Numbered from the stretch's first letter, positions 17,150 through 26,855 are shown. The stretch is DNA of 50,815 nt from an uncultured Clostridia bacterium (GCA_944386165.1 CALXAA010000011.1:1-50815); one strand, 5' to 3'. The notes: generated by a model from the letters alone, not told the origin. Made by a program: numbers and translations.

Positions 17150-18031
17150 TTATGCTCTTGGATGAGCTTTTTTATAAATATTTTTTAAAGCTTCGTCTTG
17201 AAATTGCATATATACTTGTGTTGATAATATATCTGAATGTCCAAGCATTGTTTGTATAGATTTTAAATCTGCTCCATTTTGTAATAAGTGCGTTGCAAAT
17301 GAATGTCTTAAAACATGTGGTGTAATTTCTTTTTCTATATGTGCTTGTTCTTTGTAATATTTTATAATCTTCCAAAATCCTTGTCTTGTTAATCTTTGAC
17401 CATTAACATTAACAAATAATGCTTTTTCATTTTCGTCTTTAATCATTATATTTCTTGCATTGTTAACATATTCTTTTAATGCTTTTAGTGCCATATCTCC
17501 TAATGGTACTGTTCTTTCTTTTTTATCGTTTCTACATGTTGCATATCCTTTTTCTAAATCTATATCTTCTATATTTAAAGATATTATTTCAGTTACTCTC
17601 ATGCCAGTTGCATAAGCAAATTCTAGCATTGCTTTATCTCTAGTTCCTTTTAAGTCAACAGCTTTTGGTTGATCTAGTAATAGGGCAACTTCATTTGATG
17701 TTAATACACTAGGAACTCTTTTTTCTATTTTGGGTGATGAAATTCCTTCTGTTGGGTCATTTTCTATTCCTTTATTTTTTACTACATATTGGTAAAAAGA
17801 TCTAATAGAAGCTAAACCTCTTGAAATTGTTGATGATTTTTTTCCTATTTCTTGCATATGTGTTATGTAATTTTTTATTCCTTCATCTGTTTCTTCTTGA
17901 TATTCTTTTCCTTGTTCGTTTAAATACTTTTCATATTGCTTTAAATCTCTTTCATAAGATTGAAGTGTATTGTTAGACACCTTTTTATCATTTTCTAGAA
18001 ATTTAAAAAACAAGCTTAATTCTTCTTCCAT
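17150..18031 (-). CDS. xerD: Tyrosine site-specific recombinase, XerD-like
   Basis: Resolves chromosome dimers at dif with a XerC partner. The N-terminal SAM-like core-binding domain (~1-90) is followed by the catalytic domain with R145 (ATGMRVTE), the basic K170 region, H239-V-L-R242, H265 (LGHSD) and nucleophile Y274. Its 293 aa is typical of XerC/XerD. It lies beside spoIIM, as ripX/xerD does in Bacillus, which supports a housekeeping role rather than a phage integrase. The start has GGTGGG upstream. Confidence 0.9.
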   Translation of the reverse strand: MEEELSLFFKFLENDKKVSNNTLQSYERDLKQYEKYLNEQGKEYQEETDEGIKNYITHMQEIGKKSSTISRGLASIRSFYQYVVKNKGIENDPTEGISSPKIEKRVPSVLTSNEVALLLDQPKAVDLKGTRDKAMLEFAYATGMRVTEIISLNIEDIDLEKGYATCRNDKKERTVPLGDMALKALKEYVNNARNIMIKDENEKALFVNVNGQRLTRQGFWKIIKYYKEQAHIEKEITPHVLRHSFATHLLQNGADLKSIQTMLGHSDILSTQVYMQFQDEALKNIYKKAHPRA

Positions 18032-18131
18032 TTCATTCCCACCTTAAATCTTAATCAATAAATTTTACATAAATAATGTACTTATGTTATATCAAATTTT
18101 TTTAAAATTGTAAATAGATTTTATTTATTTT

Positions 18132-18761
18132 CTAAAAATATTTTATAAATGTTAGCATTAATCTGTAAGAAATTTCTATTTTCATTATTGATGAAATTAT
18201 CAATGATATTAATATAAATATTGAGATTATGCTATGTTTTAAAATCGAAATTTTTATGTTTTCTTTTCTTCTATCTTTTATTATTGATTTGTATAATTTT
18301 ATACTACTTACTCCAAGTATTAGTAATGATGGTATAAATATTATATTTTGTAAAAATATTGTTAGAAATATAAAGATTAATCCTTTTAATTTTCCTAAAG
18401 TAAAAATACATGCAGATATTGTATATCCTAAGCAAAAACCTCTGGCTAAAATTATTCCAAATACTATTGGTATTCCTATTATAGTTGTTCCTGAAAACCA
18501 TAATAGAAAAACTAGTAATATATTTGATTTAATATCATTTTTTAATTCTTCAAAAAAATTTCCAGTTTGAATTGTTTTTGTTTCATCTATATATGTATTA
18601 ATGTATTGTGATATATTGTCTTTTGATTCTGTTTGGTTTATAAAAAGCACTCCTAAAAATAGTCCAACAGTAAATATTATTGTTACTATTACATATGATT
18701 TTATATTATTAAAAATTTCTTGTTTAATAATATTTAATATTTCCCATTTTTTCTTTTGCAT
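18132..18761 (-). CDS. spoIIM: Stage II sporulation protein M
   Basis: A 209-aa membrane protein with about five helices, matching SpoIIM, which with SpoIID and SpoIIP forms the complex that thins septal peptidoglycan to drive engulfment. The segment LLWFSGTTIIGIPIVFGIILARGFCLGYTIS is the conserved core. It sits immediately upstream of xerD. I see no spoIID or spoIIP in the window. The sigma-E-dependent expression known for the family was not confirmed here by a convincing promoter. Confidence 0.88.
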   Translation of the reverse strand: MQKKKWEILNIIKQEIFNNIKSYVIVTIIFTVGLFLGVLFINQTESKDNISQYINTYIDETKTIQTGNFFEELKNDIKSNILLVFLLWFSGTTIIGIPIVFGIILARGFCLGYTISACIFTLGKLKGLIFIFLTIFLQNIIFIPSLLILGVSSIKLYKSIIKDRRKENIKISILKHSIISIFILISLIISSIMKIEISYRLMLTFIKYF

Positions 18762-18838
18762 TATATTTCTCCTTATTTGATATTTTATACATAATATCTA
18801 TTCAATAAGGAAAATTTTAGAACTAGTACTTTTTTATT

Positions 18839-20032
18839 TTATTCAGCAGAAACTTTGCCGTAAATTCCGCCACCACCAGATTCTACTTTCACCTTACCTT
18901 CACGTGCATTTAAAATGTTATTTGCAATTTTTTCTCCTACTACAGCTTCTATGTCATCTTTTGATAATTTATGCAATATGTTCATTTCTGTTTCAAAAGT
19001 ATTAAGTAGTTTGTCAATTGTCTTTCCTCCAACTCCTGGTATAAAACTTAGTGGTATTTGGTATACATATGGAGGTCTATTTGCTGGACTTTTTGTTGTT
19101 TCTTTATCTTTTATTAATTCTATTCTATCAAAAACACCAAATGTTACTTTATCACTTCCACAATTTGGGCATTTATCTACAGGTTCTTTTGTTTCTATTG
19201 TACAATTACAATTATCACAATGAGTTCTATGATATTTGCCGAGTTTTGGGTCTACTCCATAATTTACTAATATTTTACGTCCATCTTCGTTTTTAAGGGC
19301 TTTTACTACTTCTTTAAAACTTATATCATTAACTAGCATTTTATTATATTCTCTGGCTATTTTGGGAAGTGAGTGTGCATCTGAATTTGTAACAAATGTT
19401 TTTCCTTCTAATTCTGAAATCATATCTGCTAAATATGTATCTGAACTTAGTCCAAGTTCAACTGCAAATATTTTATTGTATTTTTCTTTGAAAACATTTT
19501 CAATTCTATCTGTACAATTTCCATAGTAACTTTTAAATGGTGTAAAAATATGAGCAGGTATTAATATTCCATTATATTTTTCAACAATATCTATTAAATC
19601 ATATCCTGATAAGTCAGACCTTTGAGTACTAAGTGTTATATTTTTAATATGATGGCTCATTTCTTCTGAAAAGCCTTTTATATCATTTAAATGTGGGAAG
19701 AAACAAATATTATGCGCACTCCCACATTTTCCGTTTCTTCCTTTTTCTGAAGTTTCTACTTCACTTCCTAATAGAATGCAAACCTTATTTTTGTAAATTA
19801 TTCCACCATCTTTTAATTCATATGCTTCACCTGTTTTTAAAAAATTTTCAATATCTTCTATAACATAAGGTGATGCACAATCTATTATTCCAACAATATT
19901 TATTCCTTTTCTATTTGCACATTCTTTAGCTATATTTGCAAAATTAAGGCTTCTTGCAGCAGTTATTTTTATTGGTTTTCCATTTTCACTTCTGCCTATA
20001 TGAACATGCAAATCTGCAAATACTTCGTACAT
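18839..20032 (-). CDS. Endonuclease Q-like PHP-domain protein
   Basis: A 397-aa protein starting with a PHP metal-binding motif (FADLHVHIGRS, residues 5-15), then GSEVET and NSDAHSL ligands. A zinc ribbon follows (CDNCNCTIETKEPVDKCPNC) and a C-terminal helix-hairpin-helix region (IPGVGGKTIDKLL). This order matches endonuclease Q, which nicks DNA 5' of deaminated bases and abasic sites in archaea and some bacteria. The activity in this lineage is inferred by family. It is cytoplasmic. It is followed by spoIIM and preceded by an HD-like gene, 33 bp apart, in a long minus-strand run. Confidence 0.82.
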   Translation of the reverse strand: MYEVFADLHVHIGRSENGKPIKITAARSLNFANIAKECANRKGINIVGIIDCASPYVIEDIENFLKTGEAYELKDGGIIYKNKVCILLGSEVETSEKGRNGKCGSAHNICFFPHLNDIKGFSEEMSHHIKNITLSTQRSDLSGYDLIDIVEKYNGILIPAHIFTPFKSYYGNCTDRIENVFKEKYNKIFAVELGLSSDTYLADMISELEGKTFVTNSDAHSLPKIAREYNKMLVNDISFKEVVKALKNEDGRKILVNYGVDPKLGKYHRTHCDNCNCTIETKEPVDKCPNCGSDKVTFGVFDRIELIKDKETTKSPANRPPYVYQIPLSFIPGVGGKTIDKLLNTFETEMNILHKLSKDDIEAVVGEKIANNILNAREGKVKVESGGGGIYGKVSAE

Positions 20033-20065
20033 TTTTATTTAAGTTAGTTTAGAATTTTAACCAAC

Positions 20066-20833
20066 TTATCCTCCTATTCCATCATTAACTTTTTTTAGTA
20101 TTTTTTCTTTTGTTTCATTACTAAACATTGATTTATTATCTAAATTTGTTTCATTATTTTTCAAAACTTCTTTGATTTTTTCATCAACTGTAACAGAATA
20201 ATCTATAGAAAGTTTCTTTACAAATTCCGGAACATCTTTAGACTCTCTAATCAATTTTTGCAATCTTGCAAATACTGTTGTATTTACAACTCCCTGAATA
20301 TAAACTTTGTCAAAGATTAATGCAAAGTCTCTAAAAATTTCCAAATATCTATTATATTCTCCTTTTAGGTTTCTATGTTCTATTAATACCATTGCTTCAT
20401 CTGGATGTAACCCAACTCTTTCTGGTCTATCTATTAACATACCACCAAATTGGTCTACTAATTCTAATATATCACTTTCAGGTTCTCTTTTATCTTGCTC
20501 ACTATATCTATTTACACCTTCACATATTTTGCAAAATCTTGCATCAAACCCAAGTTTTGCCAAATGTCTTGCACCTTCTATTGCATAAGTTTGAACTTTT
20601 CCTAATTTTTGTGAATTATCAACTTTTTTACAATTACATAGTAAACAAGCTGTTAATATTAAATTATGGTCTAATTTTATATTTGTATATTCTAAAAACA
20701 TTCTTGCAATTTCTGTTTTAAATACTATGGACTTATCAAATTTTATTCCTAATTTTGATGCTAAGAAATAAATTATTTCTTCCTTTGCTATTAAATCTTT
20801 TTCATTTAAAATATATTCAGCAAATTCTTCCAT
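20066..20833 (-). CDS. HD-domain-like protein with degenerate metal motif
   Basis: A soluble, mostly helical 255-aa protein. The segment ILTACLLCNCKK occupies the place of the usual LLHDIGK of HD phosphohydrolases, and IEGARHLAKLGF with ICEGVNRYSEQ resembles the following HD helices, but the His-Asp pair itself is missing. It is therefore probably catalytically inactive or a regulatory relative; the exact family is not recognised. It lies 17 bp downstream of ftsH and 33 bp before the endonuclease Q-like gene, so it is likely co-transcribed with them. Confidence 0.55.
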   Translation of the reverse strand: MEEFAEYILNEKDLIAKEEIIYFLASKLGIKFDKSIVFKTEIARMFLEYTNIKLDHNLILTACLLCNCKKVDNSQKLGKVQTYAIEGARHLAKLGFDARFCKICEGVNRYSEQDKREPESDILELVDQFGGMLIDRPERVGLHPDEAMVLIEHRNLKGEYNRYLEIFRDFALIFDKVYIQGVVNTTVFARLQKLIRESKDVPEFVKKLSIDYSVTVDEKIKEVLKNNETNLDNKSMFSNETKEKILKKVNDGIGG

Positions 20834-20850
20834 CGTTTGTTTCTCCTTTT

Positions 20851-22674
20851 CTATATATTAAAGAATTTATTAAATTCTTCTTCATTAATTTTTTCTTTTG
20901 CAATTAATTCTGCTGCAATTGCATGTAGTAAATCCATATTTTGAGATAATATTTGTTGAGCTTTTTTATATGCAGTATCTATAAGGGTTTTTACTTCTTG
21001 ACCAACAACATCTTCCATATTGTTTCCAAGTAACTGATATTCAAAATTCCCTTCACTGTCCTTCAAACTAATTGGACCTACTATATCACTCATACCATAA
21101 ACAGTAACCATGTCCTTTGCTATATTTGTTGCAACTTCTATATCATTACTTGCTCCTGTTGAAATGTCATTTAAAACTAACTTTTCAGCAGCTCGTCCAC
21201 CAAGTAATGCTACTAGTTTTTCTTCCATTTCTGTTTTAGATATAAAGTATTTATCTTCATCAGATTTATACATTGTATATCCTCCAGCAACTCCTCTTGG
21301 AACTATTGAAACTTCTTTTACAGCTGTTTGAGTTGGTAAAAATTGACTTACTATTGCATGTCCTGCTTCATGATATGCTGTTAATTTTTTATCTCTATCA
21401 GATGTTTTTCTACTTGTTTTTTCAAGTCCAACAGTAACTTTTTTTACCGCTTCATCTAAGTCATCATTATTAATTGCTTGATGTTGTTTTTTGGTTGCTA
21501 TAATAGCAGCTTCATTTAAAATATTAGCAAGTTCTGCTCCTGTAAATCCTGCAGTATCTTCTGCTATACTGTGTAAAGAAACTTCTGGTGCGAGTTTTTT
21601 ATCTTTTGAGTGAATTTTTAAAATCTCTTCTCTTCCAACAATATCAGGAGAAGGAATCGTTATTTGTCTATCAAATCTACCAGGTCTTAGTAATGCTTTA
21701 TCTAACATTTCTGGTCTATTTGTTGCAGCTAATACTATAATTGTTTCTTCAGATGAAAAACCATCCATTTCAACTAATAGTTGATTCAATGTTTGATTAT
21801 TTTCTGTTTCTGCGCCATTATTACTTGTTCTTCTTGAACCAATTGCATCAATTTCATCAATAAAAACTATACATGGTGATAATTTTCTTGCTTTATCAAA
21901 TAATTTTCTTACTCTTGATGCTCCAAGACCTGCAAACATTTCTATAAATTCTGATCCACTCATTGATATAAATGGTACATTTGCTTCGCCAGCAATGGCT
22001 TTTGCAATTAATGTTTTTCCTGTTCCTGGTTTTCCATATAATAAAACTCCTTTTGGAATTCTTGCACCCATTTCTGTAAATTGTTTTGGTTGTTTTAAAA
22101 ATTCAACAATTTCTTTTAATTCTTCTTTTTCCTCATCTAAACCTGCAATATCATCAAATGTAACTTTTGTACTTCTTTCTGTTTCTTCATAAACTTGACC
22201 TTTTTCTCCAAGTCCTTGCATTTTAAATATCATTATAAATAATGCTAGCATTATTGCTGTTGGTAATAATGATAAAATATATGATGGAATTTGTGATATA
22301 ATACTCTGTGGTTTTTGAACTAATTTTATTTCATTTCCTTCTAATGTTTGACTTTGTATCAATTCCATAAAAACTTGTGTATTAGGAATAATTGCTTTCT
22401 TTTCTTCTTCAACACCTTTAAGTTTAACCTTTAAAGTTGTACTTCCAACTGTCATTTCAATTTCTTCTACATTTTTATTTTGTACTTCTTTTACAAGTTC
22501 TGTATATGCAAGAGTATTTTCATCTTCTTTATTTTTATTTATCTGTTGAAAATATAATAATACAGCTGTAACAATAATTAAAACAATTAAAAATATTATT
22601 AGAGCAATTGATTTATACAAATCTTCTTTTTTCTTTTCATCTTTTGATTTGTTATGTTTCTTGTCTTTACTCAT
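20851..22674 (-). CDS. ftsH: ATP-dependent zinc metalloprotease FtsH
   Basis: A membrane-bound AAA+ protease that removes misfolded and regulatory membrane proteins. It has two membrane helices (~22-43 and ~131-150) around an extracellular domain, then AAA+ with Walker A GKPGTGKT (214-221), Walker B FIDEID (271-276) and the arginine-finger region RPGRFDRQI. The M41 protease domain has zinc site HEAGH (435-439). Its 607 aa is the normal length. Walker A begins GK instead of the common GP, a conservative change. It is followed by the HD-like gene and preceded by a DUF1189 membrane protein. Confidence 0.96.
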   Translation of the reverse strand: MSKDKKHNKSKDEKKKEDLYKSIALIIFLIVLIIVTAVLLYFQQINKNKEDENTLAYTELVKEVQNKNVEEIEMTVGSTTLKVKLKGVEEEKKAIIPNTQVFMELIQSQTLEGNEIKLVQKPQSIISQIPSYILSLLPTAIMLALFIMIFKMQGLGEKGQVYEETERSTKVTFDDIAGLDEEKEELKEIVEFLKQPKQFTEMGARIPKGVLLYGKPGTGKTLIAKAIAGEANVPFISMSGSEFIEMFAGLGASRVRKLFDKARKLSPCIVFIDEIDAIGSRRTSNNGAETENNQTLNQLLVEMDGFSSEETIIVLAATNRPEMLDKALLRPGRFDRQITIPSPDIVGREEILKIHSKDKKLAPEVSLHSIAEDTAGFTGAELANILNEAAIIATKKQHQAINNDDLDEAVKKVTVGLEKTSRKTSDRDKKLTAYHEAGHAIVSQFLPTQTAVKEVSIVPRGVAGGYTMYKSDEDKYFISKTEMEEKLVALLGGRAAEKLVLNDISTGASNDIEVATNIAKDMVTVYGMSDIVGPISLKDSEGNFEYQLLGNNMEDVVGQEVKTLIDTAYKKAQQILSQNMDLLHAIAAELIAKEKINEEEFNKFFNI

Positions 22675-22694
22675 TTTTTATTTCATTCCTTTCC

Positions 22695-23765
22695 TCAAGT
22701 AATCGCTTGTGAACCATTTGTTTCTTCTCCATCAGCCTCTCCTTTTTCTTTTTCCTTTTTTTCTGGATTAACTGGTTTTCTTGGTTCAACAGGTGGCTCT
22801 TCTTTTTTCTCTTTTTTGTCTTCTCTTTCTATTTCTTGTTTAACTTTTTCTTGTTCTTTTTTTATTTTTTCAACTTCTTGCATTCTTTTAATTAAATCAT
22901 CTTTTAATAAGAAAATTACTGTTGCTAAATAAATATATGCAATTGTTATATATGCTACTTGGAAATAGCTTATTGTGAAATTTGTAAACATATTTATAAT
23001 AATATAAATAATATTTAAAATTGTTGGTAATGTTAATGCATAAATTGCCATATTATAAATTGCAACAAATCTTATTTTTATTCTTGTAATTACAGTTGTT
23101 AACCAACCAAAAACTGCAATTTCTAGAGCATCTATTGCTGTTACAAAAATATCAACTATTAAAAATGATAGGAATGCAGAAACAAAATATTTAAAATAAA
23201 AATTAATCATACCAGATCCACGCATAAATTCTATCATTTGAGCTTTATTAAATGTTTCAACATCTTCTCCTACATAGCTTAGAATAAAATCTTGGTATGT
23301 ATATGGGCTTACATTTGCTTCAATACCTTCTAATTTTGTTCTGATAATTATTTGATTTTTAAAGAAATATACTGTTATTCCATTTGCATCATTTTGCTGT
23401 TGAAATGCAATTTTTTCTTCATCACTTCCTATTAATGGATTAATAATAATTCTATCTATCCCATCATATGCCACATTTTCAATAATAATTGGTTCACTAA
23501 TGTCCATCTGGATTTCTCCATTTTCATATGAGAATTCAGGTATATTATTATTAATATAATCAGATAATTGAAATACCATATTCCTAATTGACAAAGTTGA
23601 TCCTATTGCCATAAATACTGTAACAAGAGCACTTAAAATAATTAAATATTTAACAGCTTTTCCAAGCCCCTCAGTTGCCATTTCTGGATATTTCTCAAAT
23701 TTTGTTATTGAATACCATACTTTTTTAAAAAAGTTTATATTTACAATTTCTTCATTATTTTTCAT
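22695..23765 (-). CDS. DUF1189 family membrane protein with charged C-terminal tail
   Basis: A 356-aa protein. It opens with FFKKVWYSITKFEKYPEMA and a membrane helix, as in DUF1189, followed by an extracytoplasmic domain (~65-180), a block of four more helices (~190-290) and a highly charged Lys/Glu/Pro tail (~295-350) that should be cytoplasmic. In Bacillus a DUF1189 protein influences maltodextrin uptake, but the general role is unknown. It is adjacent to ftsH (about 20 bp) and to alr. Confidence 0.72.
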   Translation of the reverse strand: MKNNEEIVNINFFKKVWYSITKFEKYPEMATEGLGKAVKYLIILSALVTVFMAIGSTLSIRNMVFQLSDYINNNIPEFSYENGEIQMDISEPIIIENVAYDGIDRIIINPLIGSDEEKIAFQQQNDANGITVYFFKNQIIIRTKLEGIEANVSPYTYQDFILSYVGEDVETFNKAQMIEFMRGSGMINFYFKYFVSAFLSFLIVDIFVTAIDALEIAVFGWLTTVITRIKIRFVAIYNMAIYALTLPTILNIIYIIINMFTNFTISYFQVAYITIAYIYLATVIFLLKDDLIKRMQEVEKIKKEQEKVKQEIEREDKKEKKEEPPVEPRKPVNPEKKEKEKGEADGEETNGSQAIT

Positions 23766-23827
23766 TTTAGTTGATTTTCCTTTCTTTTTACCCCTTTTCT
23801 AATTAACTTGAATTTACTTGGAATTTT

Positions 23828-24943
23828 TTAAATGTACTTTCTGGTAATTTTACTATCAACAAACATCGGACTTACTTCAAATAATACTTCATCATCAATA
23901 TTTACATTTTTTCCAGTTATCTCAACTGTTACATGGAACATACCAAGTCTTCCTAAAATTTTTAATCTCTCACCATTTATTTTTACAAAAATTTCTTGCT
24001 TTTTAAAAACATTTTTTATGTCTCTTACTATATATCTTAATTTATCTATTTTTCTAAACATATCTTTATCTACTATTACATTAAATCCATCTGCATATCC
24101 ACATGGAACTATAGCAACTTTAGTTTCTTTTTTAGTTTTAAATGAATTTGAATATCCTATATTATATCCTTTTGGTAATGTTTTTATTTCTGCAACATTT
24201 GATTTTAGTATACCTACTCTTTTAAATCCCCATACATTAGGTATAGAAATTCTTCCCAAAATTGCTGAGCCAATTCTAACAGCATTTAAGTGCATATCAT
24301 GGAAACGTAAAAAGGCAGATGAATTGCAAATATGTAACATTCCTGTTTCAATATCATTCATTTTAAGAACTTCTATACATTTTATAAATCTTTCAAATTG
24401 TACTTTTGTTTCATTTCCTTTTCCAAAAAATGCAATTGAAAAATGTGAAAATGTTCCTTCTATTTTTATATTATTCCAACTTTTTATACTTTCTATCATT
24501 TTTTCTCTGTCAGAATATATAAATCCATATCTTCCAAAACCTGTATCTATTTTTAAATGTACTCTTGCCTTTTTGGTTTTAGATAATTCATTTACTACAT
24601 CTCCTGCTTCTTTTGACCCTATTGTTAATATAATATTATTTTCTAACATTTTTTTAATGTCTGACTTTACAGCAGTTGATGATAACATTAAGATATCTTC
24701 TTTTATTCCAGCTTTTCTTAATTCTATAGCTTCTTCTACTGTTGCAACAGCAAGCATTTGTATACCATTATCTATTAAAAATTTAGCATATGGTATAAGT
24801 CCAAGCCCATAACCATTTCCTTTTACAACAGCAATTATTTTTACTTTTTCACCATTATCGTTTTTTCCATCTGAATTTATTATTTGTCTTATAATTTTTA
24901 AATTATGTTTTATTTTGTCTTTTTCAACTAATAATTCTTTCAA
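23828..24943 (-). CDS. alr: Alanine racemase
   Basis: A PLP enzyme making D-alanine for peptidoglycan. The PLP-binding Lys is in AVVKGNGYGLG, the barrel has GFGRYGF and HICNSSAFLRF, and the second catalytic region is RIGSAILGR followed by PCGYADGFNV in the C-terminal beta domain. The TTG at 24943 (LKELLVEK) is preferred because AGAGGA lies about seven bases upstream; the longer TTG at 24961 would overlap that ribosome site. About 371 aa, normal. It is directly downstream of a FemAB-type transferase, giving a cell-wall gene pair. Confidence 0.93.
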   Translation of the reverse strand: MKELLVEKDKIKHNLKIIRQIINSDGKNDNGEKVKIIAVVKGNGYGLGLIPYAKFLIDNGIQMLAVATVEEAIELRKAGIKEDILMLSSTAVKSDIKKMLENNIILTIGSKEAGDVVNELSKTKKARVHLKIDTGFGRYGFIYSDREKMIESIKSWNNIKIEGTFSHFSIAFFGKGNETKVQFERFIKCIEVLKMNDIETGMLHICNSSAFLRFHDMHLNAVRIGSAILGRISIPNVWGFKRVGILKSNVAEIKTLPKGYNIGYSNSFKTKKETKVAIVPCGYADGFNVIVDKDMFRKIDKLRYIVRDIKNVFKKQEIFVKINGERLKILGRLGMFHVTVEITGKNVNIDDEVLFEVSPMFVDSKITRKYI

Positions 24944-24982
24944 TCTTTTTCTTCCTCTCAATATGCTTCTAAAATTTTAATG

Positions 24983-26041
24983 TTATTTGTTTTTTAATTT
25001 TGCTTTTAGTCCTCTTAAATTTCTAAATGTTTTTTCAGAAAATTTATATAATGAATAAGTAATTGGTTTAAATGGTATATAAACTTCTCCTACAAATTCT
25101 GTAAAAGTTGCTCCAAACCCTTTTTTAAACCTATATAATCCATATTGAGGATGATTTTCATCTACGACTCCAGATACTCCTCTAAAATCATATATATCAT
25201 CTTTTCTTGCAATTGCCATTTTTATCATTTCCCATTGTAGTAAATAGTTTGGCATTAGGTTTCTATGTTCATTACTGCTTGCACCATATAGATACCATGT
25301 TTTATTACCATAGAATATAGGAATTACTCCAGCTATTGCTTTTCCATCATGATATGCCATAAGTAATTTCATATGTTCAGGTGCCATTTCATCATACATT
25401 TTTTCAAAATAAGATAATGATCTAATAATAAATCCATCTCTTGCGCCTGTTTCTACCATAATTTTATGAAATTCTTTTAAATCTTCTCTTGTTCCTTCTT
25501 TTATTTCTACTCCTTTTTTTATAGCTAAACGTACATTATATCTTGTTTTTGAGTGAAATCCTGCAAATATTTCATCTTCTGTTTTATCTTTTATGTCTAA
25601 TCTAAAAACATATCTTGGTTGAATTTCTTCTCTGAAATTTTTGGCATCATCTTTTATTTTGTATCCTAAATTTGTTACTATTTTTTTAAATTCTTCGTCA
25701 CTACTTAATATGTCTGGTTCTGCTTTAAATACTATAGCTTTATATTTTTTTGCTAATTCTTTTATTCCATCTGTAAGTTGTTTCATTACTGCTATATCGT
25801 GTATGTCACATGTTGGGCCTCTTGAAGAATACATTATATTACCCAATATAGGTATTTTTCTTATTAGTATACTAATTGCTCCAATTATTTTACCACTTTC
25901 ATCTTCTGCAAGTACAATTTCGTTTTTCCAGTTTTCTTTTACTTTTGCCCATTCTGGTGATTGTTGAAAATTACACCTTTCGTGCTTTTCTAAAAATTCT
26001 TTATATGCTTTTCTATCTTTCTCATCTGTTACTATTCTCAT
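24983..26041 (-). CDS. FemAB/FemX-type peptidoglycan aminoacyltransferase
   Basis: A 352-aa protein with two GNAT-like folds typical of the FemABX family, which add amino acids from aminoacyl-tRNA to lipid II to build the interpeptide bridge. Recognisable parts are FQQSPEWAKVKENW near the N-terminus, SSRGPTCDI, RYNVRLAIKKGVEI, and GASSNEHRNLMPNYLLQWEMIKMA with YDFRGVSG near the end. The coiled-coil arm of staphylococcal FemA is not obvious, so FemX-like or MurM-like function is equally possible. It is the first gene of the run to alr, DUF1189 and ftsH. Confidence 0.85.
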   Translation of the reverse strand: MRIVTDEKDRKAYKEFLEKHERCNFQQSPEWAKVKENWKNEIVLAEDESGKIIGAISILIRKIPILGNIMYSSRGPTCDIHDIAVMKQLTDGIKELAKKYKAIVFKAEPDILSSDEEFKKIVTNLGYKIKDDAKNFREEIQPRYVFRLDIKDKTEDEIFAGFHSKTRYNVRLAIKKGVEIKEGTREDLKEFHKIMVETGARDGFIIRSLSYFEKMYDEMAPEHMKLLMAYHDGKAIAGVIPIFYGNKTWYLYGASSNEHRNLMPNYLLQWEMIKMAIARKDDIYDFRGVSGVVDENHPQYGLYRFKKGFGATFTEFVGEVYIPFKPITYSLYKFSEKTFRNLRGLKAKLKNK

Positions 26042-26173
26042 TTTGTTTTCCTTTCATTTTTGTGTTTATATATTTTAAAATTATTGTTTACATTTCACGA
26101 TTATTTTACACTAATTATATAAATTTTACAAGTGTTTTATGTAAAAAAAGATATTTCATTAATTATATTTCCC

Positions 26174-26202
26174 TTTACTTTTTATGTAATCTATGTTAAA
26201 AT
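26174..26202 (+). promoter_or_regulatory. Promoter of the 124-aa orphan gene
   Basis: TTTACT (26174-26179), 17-base spacer, TAAAAT (26197-26202). Transcription would start near 26209, inside the adjacent palindrome. Confidence 0.65.
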
Positions 26203-26207
26203 TATAT

Positions 26208-26225
26208 AGTTGTTTTTAAACAACT
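26208..26225 (+). promoter_or_regulatory. Perfect inverted repeat at the transcription start of the orphan gene
   Basis: AGTTGTTTTTAAACAACT: 8-bp arms around TT, six bases past the -10 box. The position fits a repressor operator or a 5' end hairpin that stabilises the mRNA. Confidence 0.5.
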
Positions 26226-26257
26226 GTATATTATTTTTTCAGGTTTGAAAGGAGAAC

Positions 26258-26632
26258 ATGGAAATGTCTGACAAGGAATTACTTTACCAAGCACTACAAG
26301 GAAGAAATTACTTTAAATTTGGTAAAACAGATTCCATACAGGTTCTTAAATCTGCAAAAAGCTTAGATGAAATTGTTATTGAGGTAGAAAGAGGTTGCAA
26401 TACTGATAGACTCCTTTTCCGTTACGACAAAATAGAGAAATCTTTTTATAGGATTGCTCTTAATCAAGAAGACTTTGATTTACTTGATTTGGAAACTCAT
26501 TATACAACTCTTCCGCAATGTAAAACTAGGAAATGCTTGAGCAGAGTAATTAAAGTCTCTGATTTTATCAATTTGCTTAAAAATCAGTTTGAAGCAATTG
26601 CAATTTACGAATATGAAGCAGTTAAAAATTAA
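26258..26632 (+). CDS. Orphan small protein, unknown function
   Basis: An unrecognised 124-aa soluble protein with mixed alpha/beta character (LFRYDKIEKSFYRIAL, LLDLETHYTTLPQCKTRKCLSRVIKV), three cysteines and no membrane segment or signal peptide. Two ATG codons (26258 and 26264) follow AAAGGAG; the second has the better spacing, so the protein may be 122 aa. Codons are richer in G/C than in neighbours. It is a single-gene unit with promoter, palindrome and strong terminator, the same architecture as the other orphan genes in this window. Confidence 0.65.
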   Translation: MEMSDKELLYQALQGRNYFKFGKTDSIQVLKSAKSLDEIVIEVERGCNTDRLLFRYDKIEKSFYRIALNQEDFDLLDLETHYTTLPQCKTRKCLSRVIKVSDFINLLKNQFEAIAIYEYEAVKN

Positions 26633-26647
26633 GAACTAACATTTTCA

Positions 26648-26683
26648 AAGCCAACACATTTTTTGTGTTGGCTGTCTTTTTTT
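26648..26683 (+). terminator. Terminator of the orphan gene, abutting tRNA-Gln
   Basis: AGCCAACACA and TGTGTTGGCT form a 10-bp stem with a short T loop, followed by GTCTTTTTTT. The T-run on the plus strand ends at the CCA end of the converging tRNA gene. Confidence 0.85.
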
Positions 26684-26757
26684 GGCTGGGGCACTGTGAT
26701 TCGAACACAGGAATGTCGGAGTCAGAGTCCGATGCCTTACCGCTTGGCGATGCCCCA
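26683..26757 (-). tRNA. tRNA-Gln (anticodon CUG) with encoded CCA
   Basis: Read on the minus strand, the acceptor arms TGGGGCA (26751-26757) and TGCCCCA (26687-26693) pair over 7 bp. The anticodon stem TCGGA/TCCGA encloses the loop CTCTGAC with anticodon CTG, and the T-arm has GTTCGAATC. Discriminator G is followed by an encoded CCA (26683-26685). It reads CAG codons. The encoded CCA means this tRNA does not strictly depend on the CCA-adding enzyme. Confidence 0.93.
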
Positions 26758-26855
26758 ATATGTGATTATACTTATTTATATTAGCATATTATTTTAAATT
26801 TTGCAATATTATTTTCAGTAATTGGTGATAGTATTCATATTTTTAGAAGCGGATA

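Noticed and set aside
17150..18031. Phage or transposon integrase
   Set aside because: XerD-like length and position beside spoIIM, with no att repeats or mobile genes nearby, indicate a housekeeping recombinase.
23832..24812. Plus-strand ORF of 326 aa over alr
   Set aside because: Antisense shadow; alr is clearly supported on the minus strand.
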